Shown: one piece after another, positions 10,759 through 22,080 of the stretch
Layout: every line of letters begins with the position of its first letter
Numbering within the stretch: the first letter of the stretch is position 1
NCBI RefSeq assembly: GCF_000003605.2
Contig: NW_003140078.1
Location: 1 to 30,074, forward strand
DNA length: 30,074 bases
Source: Saccoglossus kowalevskii
Lineage: Eukaryota > Hemichordata > Enteropneusta > Harrimaniidae
Reading direction: 5' to 3'
Notes under the pieces: generated by a model
Seen by the model: only the letters and a program-made list of their open reading frames with translations
Database searches by the model: none
What the model was told of the DNA's origin: nothing
Made by a program: the position numbers and the translations under genes

Positions 10759-11029
10759 CATGGCAAATTCACTGAAAATGTAATCATAATCGAAACACGA
10801 TACACGTGTCATGGTAAGATCATGGCAAATTCATTGCAAATATAATCATAATGGAAACACGATACACGTGTCATGGTAAGATCATGGCAAATTCATTGCA
10901 AATATAACAATAATGGAAACACGATACACGTGTCATGGTAAGATCATGGCAAATTCATTGCAAATGTAATTATAATCAAAACACGATACACCTGTCATGC
11001 TAAGATCATGGCAAATTCATTGCAATTGT

Positions 11030-11745
11030 AATCATAAACGAAACACGATACACGGGTCATGGTAAGATCATAGCAAATTCATTGAAAATGTAATCATAAT
11101 CGAAAGACGATACACGTGTCATGATAAGATCATAGCAAATTCATTGAAAATGTAATCATAATCTTACCACGATACACGTGTCTTGGTAAGATCATAGCAA
11201 ATTCATTGAAAATGTAATCATAATCGAAACACGATACACGTGTCATGGTAAGATCATGGCAAATTCATTGCAAATGTAATCATAATTGAAAGACGATAGA
11301 CGTGTCATGGTAAGATCATGGCAAATTCATTGAAAATGTAATCATAATCGAAAGACGATAGACGTGTCATGGTAAGATCATGGCAAATTCATTGAAAACG
11401 TAATCATAATCGAAACACGATAAACGTGTCATGGTAAGATCATGGTAAATTCTTTGAAAATGTAATCCTAATGGAAACACGATGCATGTGTCATGGTAAG
11501 ATCATGACAAATTCATTGCAAATGCAATCATAATCGAAACACGATACACGTGTCATGTTAGGATCATGGCAAATTCATTGCAAATGTAATCATATTCGAA
11601 ACACGATACACGTGTCATGGTAAGATCATAGCAAATTCATTGAAAAAGTAATCATAATGGAAACACGATACACGTGTCATGGTAAGACCATGGCAAATTC
11701 ATTGCAAATGCAATCATAATCGAAACACGATACACGTGTCATGGT
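11030..11745 (+). repeat. Beta variant string, copy 3, short form
   Basis: It carries ATCTTACC at 11161 and GATGCATG at 11481, exactly 7440 bp (120 monomers) from copy 2. Only four monomers separate GATGCATG from the ATGCAATC-following unit at its 3' end, against seven in copies 1, 2 and 5. It lacks the three-unit insert between the two ATGTTAAG/CATATTCG pairs. Private variants are AAATTCTTTG near 11450 and GTTAGGATC near 11559. Both reappear in copy 8. Confidence 0.9.
11161..11192 (+). repeat. Inverted repeat, copy in beta 3
   Basis: Perfect 9-bp arms, followed by GTCTTGG-type context, 434 bp (7 monomers) after the copy at 10727. Confidence 0.9.
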
Positions 11746-11814
11746 AAGATCATGGCAAATTCATTTAAAATGGAATAATAATGGAAACACGATACACGTA
11801 TCATGGTAAGATCA

Positions 11815-12075
11815 TGGCAAATTCATTGCGAAAGTAATCATTATCGAAACAAGATACACGTGTCATGGTAAGATCATGGCAAATTCATTGCAAATGTAAC
11901 CGTAATGGAAACACGATACACGTGTCATGGTAAGATCATGGCAAATTCATTGAAAATGTAATCATAATCGAAAGACGATACACGTGTCATAGTAAGATCA
12001 TGGCAAATTCATTGCAGATGTAATCATAATGGAATCACGATACACGTGTCATGGTACGATCATGGCAAATTCATT
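11815..12075 (+). repeat. Alpha-like fragment with GGAATCACG subtype
   Basis: Units with GCGAAAG, AAACAAG, AACCGTAATGG, CGAAAGACG, ATAGTAAG, GCAGATG and TACGATC recur in alpha order, but with GCGAAAG for GCTAAAG and GGAATCACG for GGACTCACG. The same two changes appear together at 15540-15790. This is a sublineage of the alpha string that separated before amplification, and it lacks the GTCTGG unit. Confidence 0.85.
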
Positions 12076-12652
12076 GAAAATGTAATCATAATCGAAACAC
12101 GATACACGTGTCATGGTAAGATCATGGCAAATTCACTGAAAATGTAATCATAATTGAAACACGATACACGTGTCGTGGTAAGATCATGGCAAATTCATTG
12201 AAAATGTAATCATAATGGAAACACGATACACGTCTCATGGTAAGATCATGGCAAATTCATTGCAAATATAACCATAATGGAAACACGATACACGTGTCAT
12301 GGTAAGATCATGGCAAATTCATTGAAAATGTAATCATAATCGAAAGACGATACACGTGTCATAGTAAGATCATGGCAAATTCATTGCAGATGTAATCATA
12401 ATGGAATCACGATACACGTGTCATGGTACGATCATGGCAAATTCATTGAAAATGTAATCATAATCGAAACACGATACACGTGTCATGGTAAGATCATGGC
12501 AAATTCACTGAAAATGTAATCATAATTGAAACACGATACACGTGTCGTGGTAAGATCATGGCAAATTCATTGAAAATGTAATCATAATGGAAACACGATA
12601 CACGTCTCATGGTAAGATCATGGCAAATTCATTGCAAATATAACCATAATGG
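11909..12652 (+). repeat. Tandem 372-bp duplication (6 monomers)
   Basis: GCAGATG with GGAATCACG at 12014 and 12386, and the rare GTCTCATGG (CGTCTC at 12231 and 12603), both recur at exactly 6 x 62 bp. Units between them also match: TACGATC, TTCACTG with ATAATTG, and GTCGTGG. The first copy has type B at its left end after AACCGTAATGG; the second is preceded by type A. CGTCTC occurs only in these two monomers, so the duplication is recent. Confidence 0.92.
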
Positions 12653-12789
12653 AAACACGATACACGTGTCATATTAAGATCATGGCAAATTCATTGCAAA
12701 TATAATCATAATGGAAACACGATACACGTGTCATGGTAAGATCATGGCAAATTCATTGCAAATGAAACAATAATGGAAACACGATACAC

Positions 12790-14975
12790 GTATCATGGTA
12801 AGATCATCGGCAAATTCATTGCAAATGTAATTATAATCAAACACGATACACCTGTCATGGTAAGATCATGGCAAATTCATTGCAAATGTAATCATAATCG
12901 AAACACGATACACGGGTCATGGTAAGATTATGGCAAATTCATTGAAAACGTAATCATAATCGAAACACGATACACGTGTCATGGTAAGATCATGGCAAAT
13001 TCATTGAAAACGTAATCATAATCGAAACACGATACACGTGTCATGGTAAGATCATGGTAAATTCATTGCAAATATAATCATAATGGAAACACGATACACG
13101 TGTCATGGTAAGATCATGGCAAATTCATTGCAAATATAACCATAATGGAAACACGATACACGTGTCATGGTAAGATCATGGCAAATTCATTGCAAATATA
13201 ACCATAATGGAAACACGATACACGTGTCATGGTAAAGATCATGGCAAATTCCTTACAAATATAACCATAATGGAAACACGATACACGTGTCATGGTAAGA
13301 TCATGGCAAATTCATTGCAAATATAACAATAATGGATACACGATACACGTGTCATGGTAAGATCATGGCAATTTCATTGCAATTGTAATCATAATGGAAA
13401 CACGATACACGTGTCATGGTGAGATCATGGCAAATTCTATGCAAATATAACCATAATGGAAACACGATACACGTATCATGGTAAGATCATGGCAAATTCA
13501 TTGCAAATATAACCATAATGGAAACACGATACACGTGTCATGGTAAGATCATGGCAAATTCATTGCAAATATAATCATAATGGACACACTATACACGTAT
13601 CATGGTAAGATCATGGCAAATTCATTGAAAATATAATCATAATCGAAACACGATACACGTGTCATGGTAAGATCATGGCAAATTCATTGAAAATGTAATC
13701 ATAATCGAAACACGATACACGTGTCATGGTAAGATCATGGTAAATTCATTGAAAATGTAATCATAATGGAAACACGATACACCTGTCATGGTAAGATCAT
13801 GGCAAATTCATTGCAAATATAACCATAATGGACACACTATACACGTGTCATGGTAAGATCATGGCAAATTCATTGCAAATATAACCATAATGGAAACACG
13901 ATACACGTGTTATTGGTAAGATCATGGCAATTTCATTGCAAATGTAATTATAATGGAAACACGATACACGTGTCATGGTAAGATCATGGCAAATTCATTG
14001 CAAATATAACCATAATGGAAACACGATACACGTGTCATGGTAAGATCATGGCATATTCATTGCAAATATAACCATAATGGAAACACGATACACGTGTTAT
14101 TGGTAAGATCATGGCAAATTCATTGCAAATATAACCATAATGGAAACACGATACACGTATCATGGTAAGATCATGGCAAATTCATTGCAAATATAACCAT
14201 AATGGAAACACGATACACGTGTCATGGTAAGATCATGGCAAATTCATTGCAAATATAACAATAATGGATACACGATACACGTGTCATGGTAAGATCATGG
14301 CAAATTCATTGCAGTTGTAATCAAAATGGAAACACGATACACGTGTCATGGTGAGATCATGGCAAATTCTATGCAAATATAACCATAATGGAAACACGAT
14401 ACACGTATCATGGTAAGATCATGGCAAATTCATTGCAAATATAACCATAATGGACACACTATACACGTGTCATGGTAAGATCATGGCAAATTCATTGCAA
14501 ATATAACCATAATGGAAACACGATACACGTGTCATGGTAAGATCATGGCAATTCATTGCAAATGTAATTATAATCGAAACACGATACACCTGTCATGGTA
14601 AGATCATGGCAAATTCATTGCAAATGTAATCATAATCGAAACACGATACACGTGTCATGGTAAGATCATGGCAAATTCATTGAAAATGTAATCATAATCG
14701 AAACACGATCCACGTGTCATGGTAAGATCATGGCAAATTCATTGCAAATATAACCATAATGGAAACACGATACACGTGTCATGGTAAGATCATGGCAAAT
14801 TCATTGCAAATATAACCATAATGGAAACACGATACACGTGTCATGGTAAGATCATGGCAAATTCATTGCAAATATAACCATAATGGAAACACGATACACG
14901 TGTCATGGTAAGATCATGGCAAATTCATTGCAAATGTAATTATAATCAAAACACGATACAGCTGTCATGGTAAGA
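12790..14975 (+). repeat. Type-A-rich domain 3 with clustered 1-bp indels
   Basis: Mostly type-A units with CACTATAC markers at 13587, 13835 and 14457 and a GCAGTTG unit at 14311. Six single-base length changes fall here: ATCATCGGC near 12808, an A loss near 12840, GGTAAAGATC near 13235, GTTATTGG near 13909 and 14098, and GGCAATTC near 14549. The two GTTATTGG monomers share a compound change and must be copies of each other, three monomers apart. Confidence 0.85.
13649..13710 (+). repeat. Reference type-B monomer (62 bp)
   Basis: This clean type-B unit shares unit positions 1-40 with type A but has GAAAATGTAATCATAATCG in place of GCAAATATAACCATAATGG. The final ATCG adds a third CpG per unit. 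Type B dominates the alpha and beta variant strings, while type A dominates the homogeneous stretches between them, so the two subtypes are clustered and not randomly mixed. Confidence 0.93.
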
Positions 14976-15345
14976 TCATGGCAAATTCATTGCAAATGTA
15001 ATCATAATCGAAACACGATACACGGGTCATGGTAAGATCATAGCAAATTCATTGAAAATGTAATCATAATCGAAAGACGATACACGTGTCATGATAAGAT
15101 CATAGCAAATTCATTGAAAATGTAATCATAATCTTACCACGATACACGTGTCTTGGTAAGATCATAGCAAATTCATTGAAAATGTAATCATAATCGAAAC
15201 ACGATACACGTGTCATGGTAAGATCATGGCAAATTCATTGCAAATGTAATCATAATCGAAAGACGATAGACGTGTCATGGTAAGATCGTGGCAAATTCAT
15301 TGAAAATGTAATCATAATCGAAAGACGATAGACGTGTCATGGTAA
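14975..15345 (+). repeat. Beta variant string, copy 4, truncated
   Basis: It contains CACGGG with ATCATAGC, CATGATAAG, ATCTTACC at 15131 with GTCTTGG, and two GATAGACG units, the first with GATCGTGG as in copies 1, 2 and 5. It stops at an AAGACAATGG unit near 15347 and passes into ordinary units, so the GATAAACG to CATATTCG half is missing. A GCTGTC variant stands at the CACCTG position near 14961. Confidence 0.88.
15131..15162 (+). repeat. Inverted repeat, copy in beta 4
   Basis: Perfect 9-bp arms in the truncated beta string. Confidence 0.9.
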
Positions 15346-15534
15346 GACAATGGCAAATTCATTGCAAATGTAATCATAATCGAAACACGATACACGTGTC
15401 ATGGTAAGATCATGGCAAATTCATTGCAAATGTAATCATAATCGAAACACGATACACGTGTCATGGTAAGATCATGGCAAATTCATTTAAAATGGAATAA
15501 TAATGGAAACACGATACACGTGTCATGGTAAGAT

Positions 15535-15795
15535 CATGGCAAATTCATTGCGAAAGTAATCATTATCGAAACAAGATACACGTGTCATGGTAAGATCATG
15601 GCAAATTCATTGCAAATGTAACCGTAATGGAAACACGATACACGTGTCATGGTAAGATCATGGCAAATTCATTGAAAATGTAATCATGATCGAAAGACGA
15701 TACACGTGTCATAGTAAGATCATGGCAAATTCATTGCAGATGTAATCATAATGGAATCACGATACACGTGTCATGGTACGATCATGGCAAATTCA
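15535..15795 (+). repeat. Second copy of the GGAATCACG alpha sublineage
   Basis: It shares GCGAAAG, AACCGTAATGG, GCAGATG and GGAATCACG with 11815-12075, and both are preceded by the same unusual monomer with TCATTTAAAATGGAATAATAATGG (11762 and 15484). A private change is ATCATGATCG near 15685. It then continues into a CACGGG and ATCTTACC unit, unlike the 11.9-kb copy. Confidence 0.85.
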
Positions 15796-15874
15796 TTGAA
15801 AATGTAATCATAATCGAAACACGATACACGGGTCATGGTAAGATCATGGCAAATTCATTGAAAATGTAATCATA

Positions 15875-15968
15875 ATCTTACCACGATACACGTGTCATGA
15901 TAAGATCATAGCAAATTCATTGAAAATGTAATCATAATCTTACCACGATACACGTGTCATGGTAAGAT
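15875..15968 (+). repeat. Two adjacent hairpin monomers
   Basis: Left arms at 15875 and 15937, exactly one monomer apart. This is the only place where the variant occurs in consecutive units. The first has a decayed right arm (TGATAAGAT at 15898-15906, one mismatch) because it also carries the CATGATAAG change. The second is perfect (right arm 15960-15968) with a GTCA loop end. The pair suggests a one-monomer duplication or conversion within the beta remnant that starts near 15825. Confidence 0.88.
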
Positions 15969-16324
15969 CATGGCAAATTCACTGAAAATGTAATCATAAT
16001 CGAAACACGATACACGTGTCGTGGTAAGATCATGGCAAATTCATTGAAAATGTAACCATAATGGAAACACGATACACATGTCATGGTAAGATCATGGCAA
16101 ATTCATTGCAAATATAACCATAATGGAAACATGATACACGTATCATGGTAAGATCATGGCAAATTCATTGCAAATATAATCATAATGGAAACACGATACA
16201 CGTGTCATGGTAAGATCATGGCAAATTCATTGCAAATATAACAATAATGGAAACACGATACACGTGTCATGGTAAGATCATGGCAAATTCATTGCAAATG
16301 TAATTATAATCAAAACACGATACA

Positions 16325-17380
16325 CCTGTCATGGTAAGATCATGGCAAATTCATTGCAAATGTAATCATAATCGAAACACGATACACGGGTCATGGTAAG
16401 ATCATAGCAAATTCATTGAAAATGTAATCATAATCGAAAGACGATACACGTGTCATGATAAGATCATAGCAAATTCATTGAAAATGTAATCATAATCTTA
16501 CCACGATACACGTGTCTTGGTAAGATCATAGCAAATTCATTGAAAATGTAATCATAATCGAAACACGATACACGTGTCATGGTAAGATCATGGCAAATTC
16601 ATTGCAAATGTAATCATAATCGAAAGACGATAGACGTGTTATGGTAAGATCGTGGCAAATTCATTGAAAATGTAATCATAATCGAAAGACGATAGACGTG
16701 TCATGGTAAGATCATGGCAAATTCATTGAAAACGTAATCATAATCGAAACACGATAAACGTGTCATGGTAAGATCATGGTAAATTCATTGAAAATGTAAT
16801 CCTAATGGAAACACGATGCATGTGTCATGGTAAGATCATGACAAATTCATTGCAAATGCAATCATAATCGAAACACGATACACGTGTCATGTTAAGATCA
16901 TGGCAAATTCATTGCAAATGTAATCATATTCGAAACACGATACACGTGTCATGGTAAGATCATGGCAAATTCATTGCAAATATAACCATAATGGAAAGAC
17001 GATACACGTGTCATGGTAAGACCATGGCAAATTCATTGAAAATGTAATCATAATCGAAACACGATACACGTGTCATGTTAAGATCATGGCAAATTCATTG
17101 CAAATGTAATCATATTCGAAACACGATACACGTGTCATGGTAAGATCATAGCAAATTCATTGAAAAAGTAATCATAATGATAACACGATACACGTATCAT
17201 GGTAAGACCATGGCAAATTCATTGCAAATGCAATCATAATCGAAACACGATACTCGTGTCATGGTAAAATCATGGCAAATTCATTTCAAATGTAATCATA
17301 ATCGAAACACGATACACGTGTCATGGTAAGATCATGGCAAATTCATTGCAGATGTAATGATAATCGAAACACGATACACG
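16325..17380 (+). repeat. Beta variant string, copy 5, long form
   Basis: Nearly identical to copy 1, with ATCTTACC at 16495, GATGCATG at 16815 and ATACTCG at 17250. All are 14200 bp from copy 1, which is 229 monomers plus a net 2 bp. It retains the three-unit insert and both CATATTCG units. It carries a private GTGTTATGG near 16638 and is followed immediately by alpha copy 3. Confidence 0.92.
16495..16526 (+). repeat. Inverted repeat, copy in beta 5
   Basis: Perfect 9-bp arms, 1364 bp (22 monomers) after the copy at 15131. Confidence 0.9.
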
Positions 17381-17424
17381 TGTCATGGTAAGATCATGGC
17401 AAATTCATTGAAAATGTAATCATA

Positions 17425-18065
17425 ATGGAAACACGATACACGTGTCATAATAAGATTATGGCAAATTCATTGCAAATATAACCATGATGGAAACACGATA
17501 CACGTGTCATGGTAAGATCAAGGCAAATTCATTGCTAAAGTAATCATTATCGAAACAAGATACACGTGTCATGGTAAGATCATGGCAAATTCATTGCAAA
17601 TGTAACCGTAATGGAAACACGATACACGTGTCATGGTAAGATCATGGAAAATTCATTGAAAATGTAATCATAATCGAAAGACGATACACGTGTCATAGTA
17701 AGATCATGGCAAATTCATTGCAGATGTAATCATAATGGACTCACGATACACGTGTCATGGTACGATCATGGCAAATTCATTGAAAATTTAATTATTATGG
17801 AAACACGATACACGTGTCTGGTAAGATCATGGCAAATTCATTGCAAATGTAATTATAATCGAAACACGATACACCTGTCATGATAAGATCATGGCAAATT
17901 CATTGCAAATGTAATCATAATCGAAACACGATACACGTGTCGTGGTAAGATCATGGCAAATTCATTGAAAATGTAATCATAATCGAAACACGATACACGT
18001 GTCGTGGTAAGATCATGGCAAATTCATTGAAAATGTAATCATAATCGAAATATGATACACGTGTC
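17425..18065 (+). repeat. Alpha variant string, copy 3
   Basis: Full-length alpha string with the ATAATAAG unit at 17442 and the 61-bp GTCTGG unit at 17814, both 16121 bp from their copy-2 counterparts. It begins directly after beta copy 5, as copy 2 sits next to beta copy 1, although the order of the two strings is reversed. A private change is TATGATAC near 18050. Confidence 0.9.
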
Positions 18066-18099
18066 ATGGTAAGATCATGGCAAATTCATTGAAAATGTA

Positions 18100-19330
18100 A
18101 TCATAATGGGAACACGATACACGTGTCATGGTAAGATCATGGCAAATTCATTGCAAATATAACCATAATGGAAACACGATACACGTGTCATGGTAAGATC
18201 ATGGCAAATTCATTGCAAATATAACCATAATGGAAACACGATACACGTGTCATGGTAAGATCATGGCAAATTCATTGCAAATATAACCATAATGGAAACA
18301 CGATACACGTGTCATGGTAAGATCATGGCAAATTCATTGCAAATATAACCATAATGGAAACACGATACACGTGTCATGGTAAGATCATGGCAAATTCATT
18401 GCAAATGTAATTATAATCAAAACACGATACACCTGTCATGGTAAGATCATGGCAAATTCATTGCAAATGTAATCATAATCGAAACACGATACACGGGTCA
18501 TGGTAAGATTATGGCAAATTCATTGAAAATGTAATCATAATCGAAACACGATACACGTGTCATGGTAAGATCATGGCAAATTCATTGAAAACGTAATCAT
18601 AATCGAAACACGATACACGTGTCATGGTAAGATCATGGTAAATTCATTGAAAATGTAATCATAATGGAAACACGATACACGTGTCATGGTAAGATCATGG
18701 CAAATTCATTGCAAATATAACCATAATGGAAACACGATACACGTGTCATGGTAAGATCATGGCAAATTCATTGCAAATATAACCATAATGGAAACACGAT
18801 ACACGTGTCATGGTAAGATCATGGCAAATTCATTGCAAATATAACAATAATGGATACACGATACACTTGTCATTGTAAGATCATGGCAAATTCATTACAA
18901 ATATAACCATAATGGAAACACGATACACGTGTCATTGTAAGATCATGGCAAATTCATTGCAAATATAACAATAATGGATACACGATACACGTGTCATGGT
19001 AAGATCATGGCAAATTCATTGCAGTTGTAATCAAAATGGAAACACGATACACGTGTCATGGTGAGATCATGGCAAATTCTATGCAAATATAACCATAATG
19101 GAAACACGATACACGTATCATGTTAAGATCATGGCAAATTCATTGCAAATATAACCATAATGGAAACACGATACACGTGTCATGGTAAGATCATGGCAAA
19201 TTCATTGCAAATATAACCATAATGGACACACTATACACGTATCATGGTAAGATCATGGCAAATTCATTGCAAATATAACCATAATGGAAACACGATACAC
19301 GTGTCATGGTAAGATCATGGCAAATTTCAT
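18100..19330 (+). repeat. Type-A-rich domain 4
   Basis: It opens with four consecutive identical type-A monomers (ending near 18361), then a C/CACGGG/B series, then 18578-19328, which repeats 4690-5440. The shared markers include GGATACACG with TCATTGTAAG twice, TTACAAATATAACC, and GCAGTTG with AATCAAAATGG at 19021. A private ACACTTGTC appears near 18866. Confidence 0.88.
18423..18484 (+). repeat. Reference type-C monomer (CACCTG variant, 62 bp)
   Basis: This subtype has CACCTG where others have CACGTG, so the 8-bp ACACGTGT palindrome is lost. It almost always follows a unit ending AATTATAATCAAAA or AATTATAATCGAAA and is often followed by a CACGGGTCATGG unit. The fixed order of these three monomers recurs many times (for example near 7200, 10550, 16320, 18430, 23200, 25110 and 28960). 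They therefore travel as a block. Confidence 0.9.
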
Positions 19331-19409
19331 TGCAAATGTAATTATAATCAAAAACACGATACACCTGTCATGGTAAGATCATGGCAAATTCATTGCAAAT
19401 GTAATCATA

Positions 19410-20010
19410 ATCGAAACACGATACACGGGTCATGGTAAGATCATAGCAAATTCATTGAAAATGTAATCATAATCGAAAGACGATACACGTGTCATGATAA
19501 GATCATAGCAAATTCATTGAAAATGTAATCATAATATTACCACGATACACGTGTCTTGGTAAGATCATAGCAAATTCATTGAAAATGTAATCATAATCGA
19601 AACACGATACACGTGTCATGGTAAGATCATGGCAAATTCATTGCAAATGTAATCATAATCGAAAGACGATAGACGTGTCATGGTAAGATCATGGCAAATT
19701 CATTGAAAATGTAATCATAATCGAAAGACGATAGACGTGTCATGGTAAGATCATGGCAAATTCATTGAAAACGTAATCATAATCGAAACACGATAAACGT
19801 GTCATGGTAAGATCATGGTAAATTCATTGAAAATGTAATCCTAATGGAAACACGATGCATGTGTCATGGTAAGATCATGACAAATTCATTGCAAATGCAA
19901 TCATAATCGAAACACGATACACGTGTCATGTTAAGATCATGGCAATTCATTGCAAATGTAATCATATTCGAAACACGATACACGTGTCATGGTAAGATCA
20001 TGGCAAATTC
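19410..20010 (+). repeat. Beta variant string, copy 6
   Basis: It has CACGGG, ATCATAGC, CATGATAAG, the hairpin unit at 19534 (here ATATTACC), GTCTTGG, two GATAGACG units, GATAAACG, GATGCATG at 19854, ATGCAATC, ATGTTAAG and CATATTCG. Two 1-bp losses in A runs near 19946 and 20016 set it apart. Copy 7 follows at 680 bp, which is 11 monomers minus these 2 bp. Confidence 0.9.
19534..19565 (+). repeat. Inverted repeat with one arm mismatch, beta 6
   Basis: The left arm reads ATATTACCA (19534-19542), one base off the perfect complement of TGGTAAGAT at 19557-19565. This is a later decay, since the next copy, 680 bp on, is perfect. Confidence 0.88.
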
Positions 20011-20179
20011 ATTGCAATATAATCATAATGGAAAGACGATACACGTGTCATGGTAAGATCATGACAAATTCATTGAAAATGTAATCATAATCGAAACACG
20101 ATACACGTGTCATGGTAAGATCATGGCAAATTCATTGCAAATGTAATCATATTCGAAACCCGATACACGTGTCGTGGTA

Positions 20180-20645
20180 AGATCATAGCAATTTCATTGA
20201 AAATGTAATCATAATCTTACCACGATAAACGTGTCTTGGTAAGATCATAGCAAATTCATTGAAAATGTAATCATAATCGAAACACGATACACGTGTCATG
20301 GTAAGATCATGGCAAATTCATTGCAAATGTAATCATAATCGAAAGACGATAGACGTGTCATGGTAAGATCATGGCAAATTCATTGAAAATGTAATCATGA
20401 TCAAAAGACGATAGACGTGTCATGGTAAGATCATGGCAAATTCATTGAAAACGTAATCATAATCGAAACACGATAAACGTGTCATGGTAAGATCATGGTA
20501 AATTCATTGAAAATGTAATCCTAATGGAAACACGATGCATGTGTCATGGTAAGATCATGACAAATTCATTGCAAATGCAATCATAATCGAAACACGATAC
20601 ACGTGTCATGTTAAGATCATGGCAAATTCATTGCAAATGTAATCA
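20180..20645 (+). repeat. Beta variant string, copy 7, tandem to copy 6
   Basis: The hairpin unit is at 20214 and GATGCATG at 20534. The string begins inside an ATCATAGC unit following GTCGTGG and AAACCCGATAC, so the CACGGG and CATGATAAG monomers are absent. It ends after ATGTTAAG, where the expected CATATTCG is replaced by an ordinary CATAATCG unit leading into CACGGG with AAGATTATGG. Private variants are GATAAACG next to the hairpin and ATGATCAAAAGACG near 20400. Confidence 0.9.
20214..20245 (+). repeat. Inverted repeat, copy in beta 7
   Basis: Arms are perfect; the loop carries GATAAACG for GATACACG, so the ACACGTGT palindrome in the loop is broken in this copy only. Confidence 0.9.
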
Positions 20646-22017
20646 TAATCGAAACACGATACACGGGTCATGGTAAGATTATGGCAAATTCATTGAAAAT
20701 GTAATCATAATCGAAATACGATACACGTGTCATGGTAAGATCATGGCAAATTCATTGAAAACGTAATCATAATCGAAACACGATACACGTGTCATGGTAA
20801 GATCATGGTAAATTCATTGAAAATGTAATCATAATGGAAACACGATACACGTGTCATGGTGAGATCATGGCAAATTCAATGCAAATATAACCATAATGGA
20901 AACACGATACACGTATCATGGTAAGATCATGGCAAATTCATTGCAAATATAACCATAATGGAAACACGATACACGTGTCATGGTAAGATCATGGCAAATT
21001 CATTGCAAATGTAATCATAATCGAAAGACGATAGACGTGTCATGGTAAGATCATGGCAAATTCATTGAAAATGTAATCATAATGGAAAGACGATACACGT
21101 GTCATGGTAAGATCATGACAAATTCATTGCAAACGTAATTATAATCGAAACACGATACACGTGTCATGGTAAGATCATGGTAAATTCATTGCAAATGTAA
21201 TCAAAATGGAAACACGATACACGTGTCATCGTGAGATCATGGCAAATTCTATGCAAATATAACCATAATGGAAACACGATACACGTATCATGGTAAGATC
21301 ATGGCAAATTCATTGCAAATATAACCGTAATGGAAACACGATACACGTGTCATGGTAAGATCATGGCAAATTCATTGCAAATATAACCATAATGGACACA
21401 CTATACACGTGTCATGGTAAGATCATGGCAAATTCATTGCAAATATAACCATAATGGAAACACGATACACGTGTCATGGTAAGATCATGGCAAATTCATT
21501 GCAAATGTAATTATAATCGAAACACGATACACCTGTCATGGTAAGATCGTGGCAAATTCATTGCAAATGTAATCATAATCGAAACACGATACACGTGTCA
21601 TGGTAAGATCATGGCAAATTCATTGAAAATGTAATCATAATCGAAACACGATCCACGTGTCATGGTAAGATCATGGCAAATTCATTGCAAATATAACCAT
21701 AATGGAAACACGATACACGTGTCATGGTAAGATCATGGCAAATTCATTGCAAATATAACCATAATGGAAACACGATACACGTGTCATGGTAAGATCATGG
21801 CAAATTCATTGCAAATATAACCATAATGGAAACACGATACACGTGTCATGGTAAGATCATGGCAAATTCATTGCAAATGTAATTATAATCAAAACACGAT
21901 ACACCTGTCATGGTAAGATCATGGCAAATTCATTGCAAATGTAATCATAATCGAAACACGATACACGGGTCATGGTAAGATTATGGCAAATTCATTGAAA
22001 ATGTAATCATAATCGAA

Positions 22018-22080
22018 ACACGATACACGTGTCATGGTAAGATCATGGCAAATTCATTGAAAACGTAATCATAATCGATA
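22018..22080 (+). repeat. Monomer with a 7-bp deletion (55 bp)
   Basis: The sequence AATCGATACACG near 22073 stands where neighbours have AATCGAAACACGATACACG. Seven bases are lost between two CGA triplets, as expected from slippage at a 3-bp direct repeat. It is the largest length change in the window and accounts for most of the -9 bp net drift. I saw it once, so it arose after the surrounding amplifications or is an assembly error. Confidence 0.85.
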
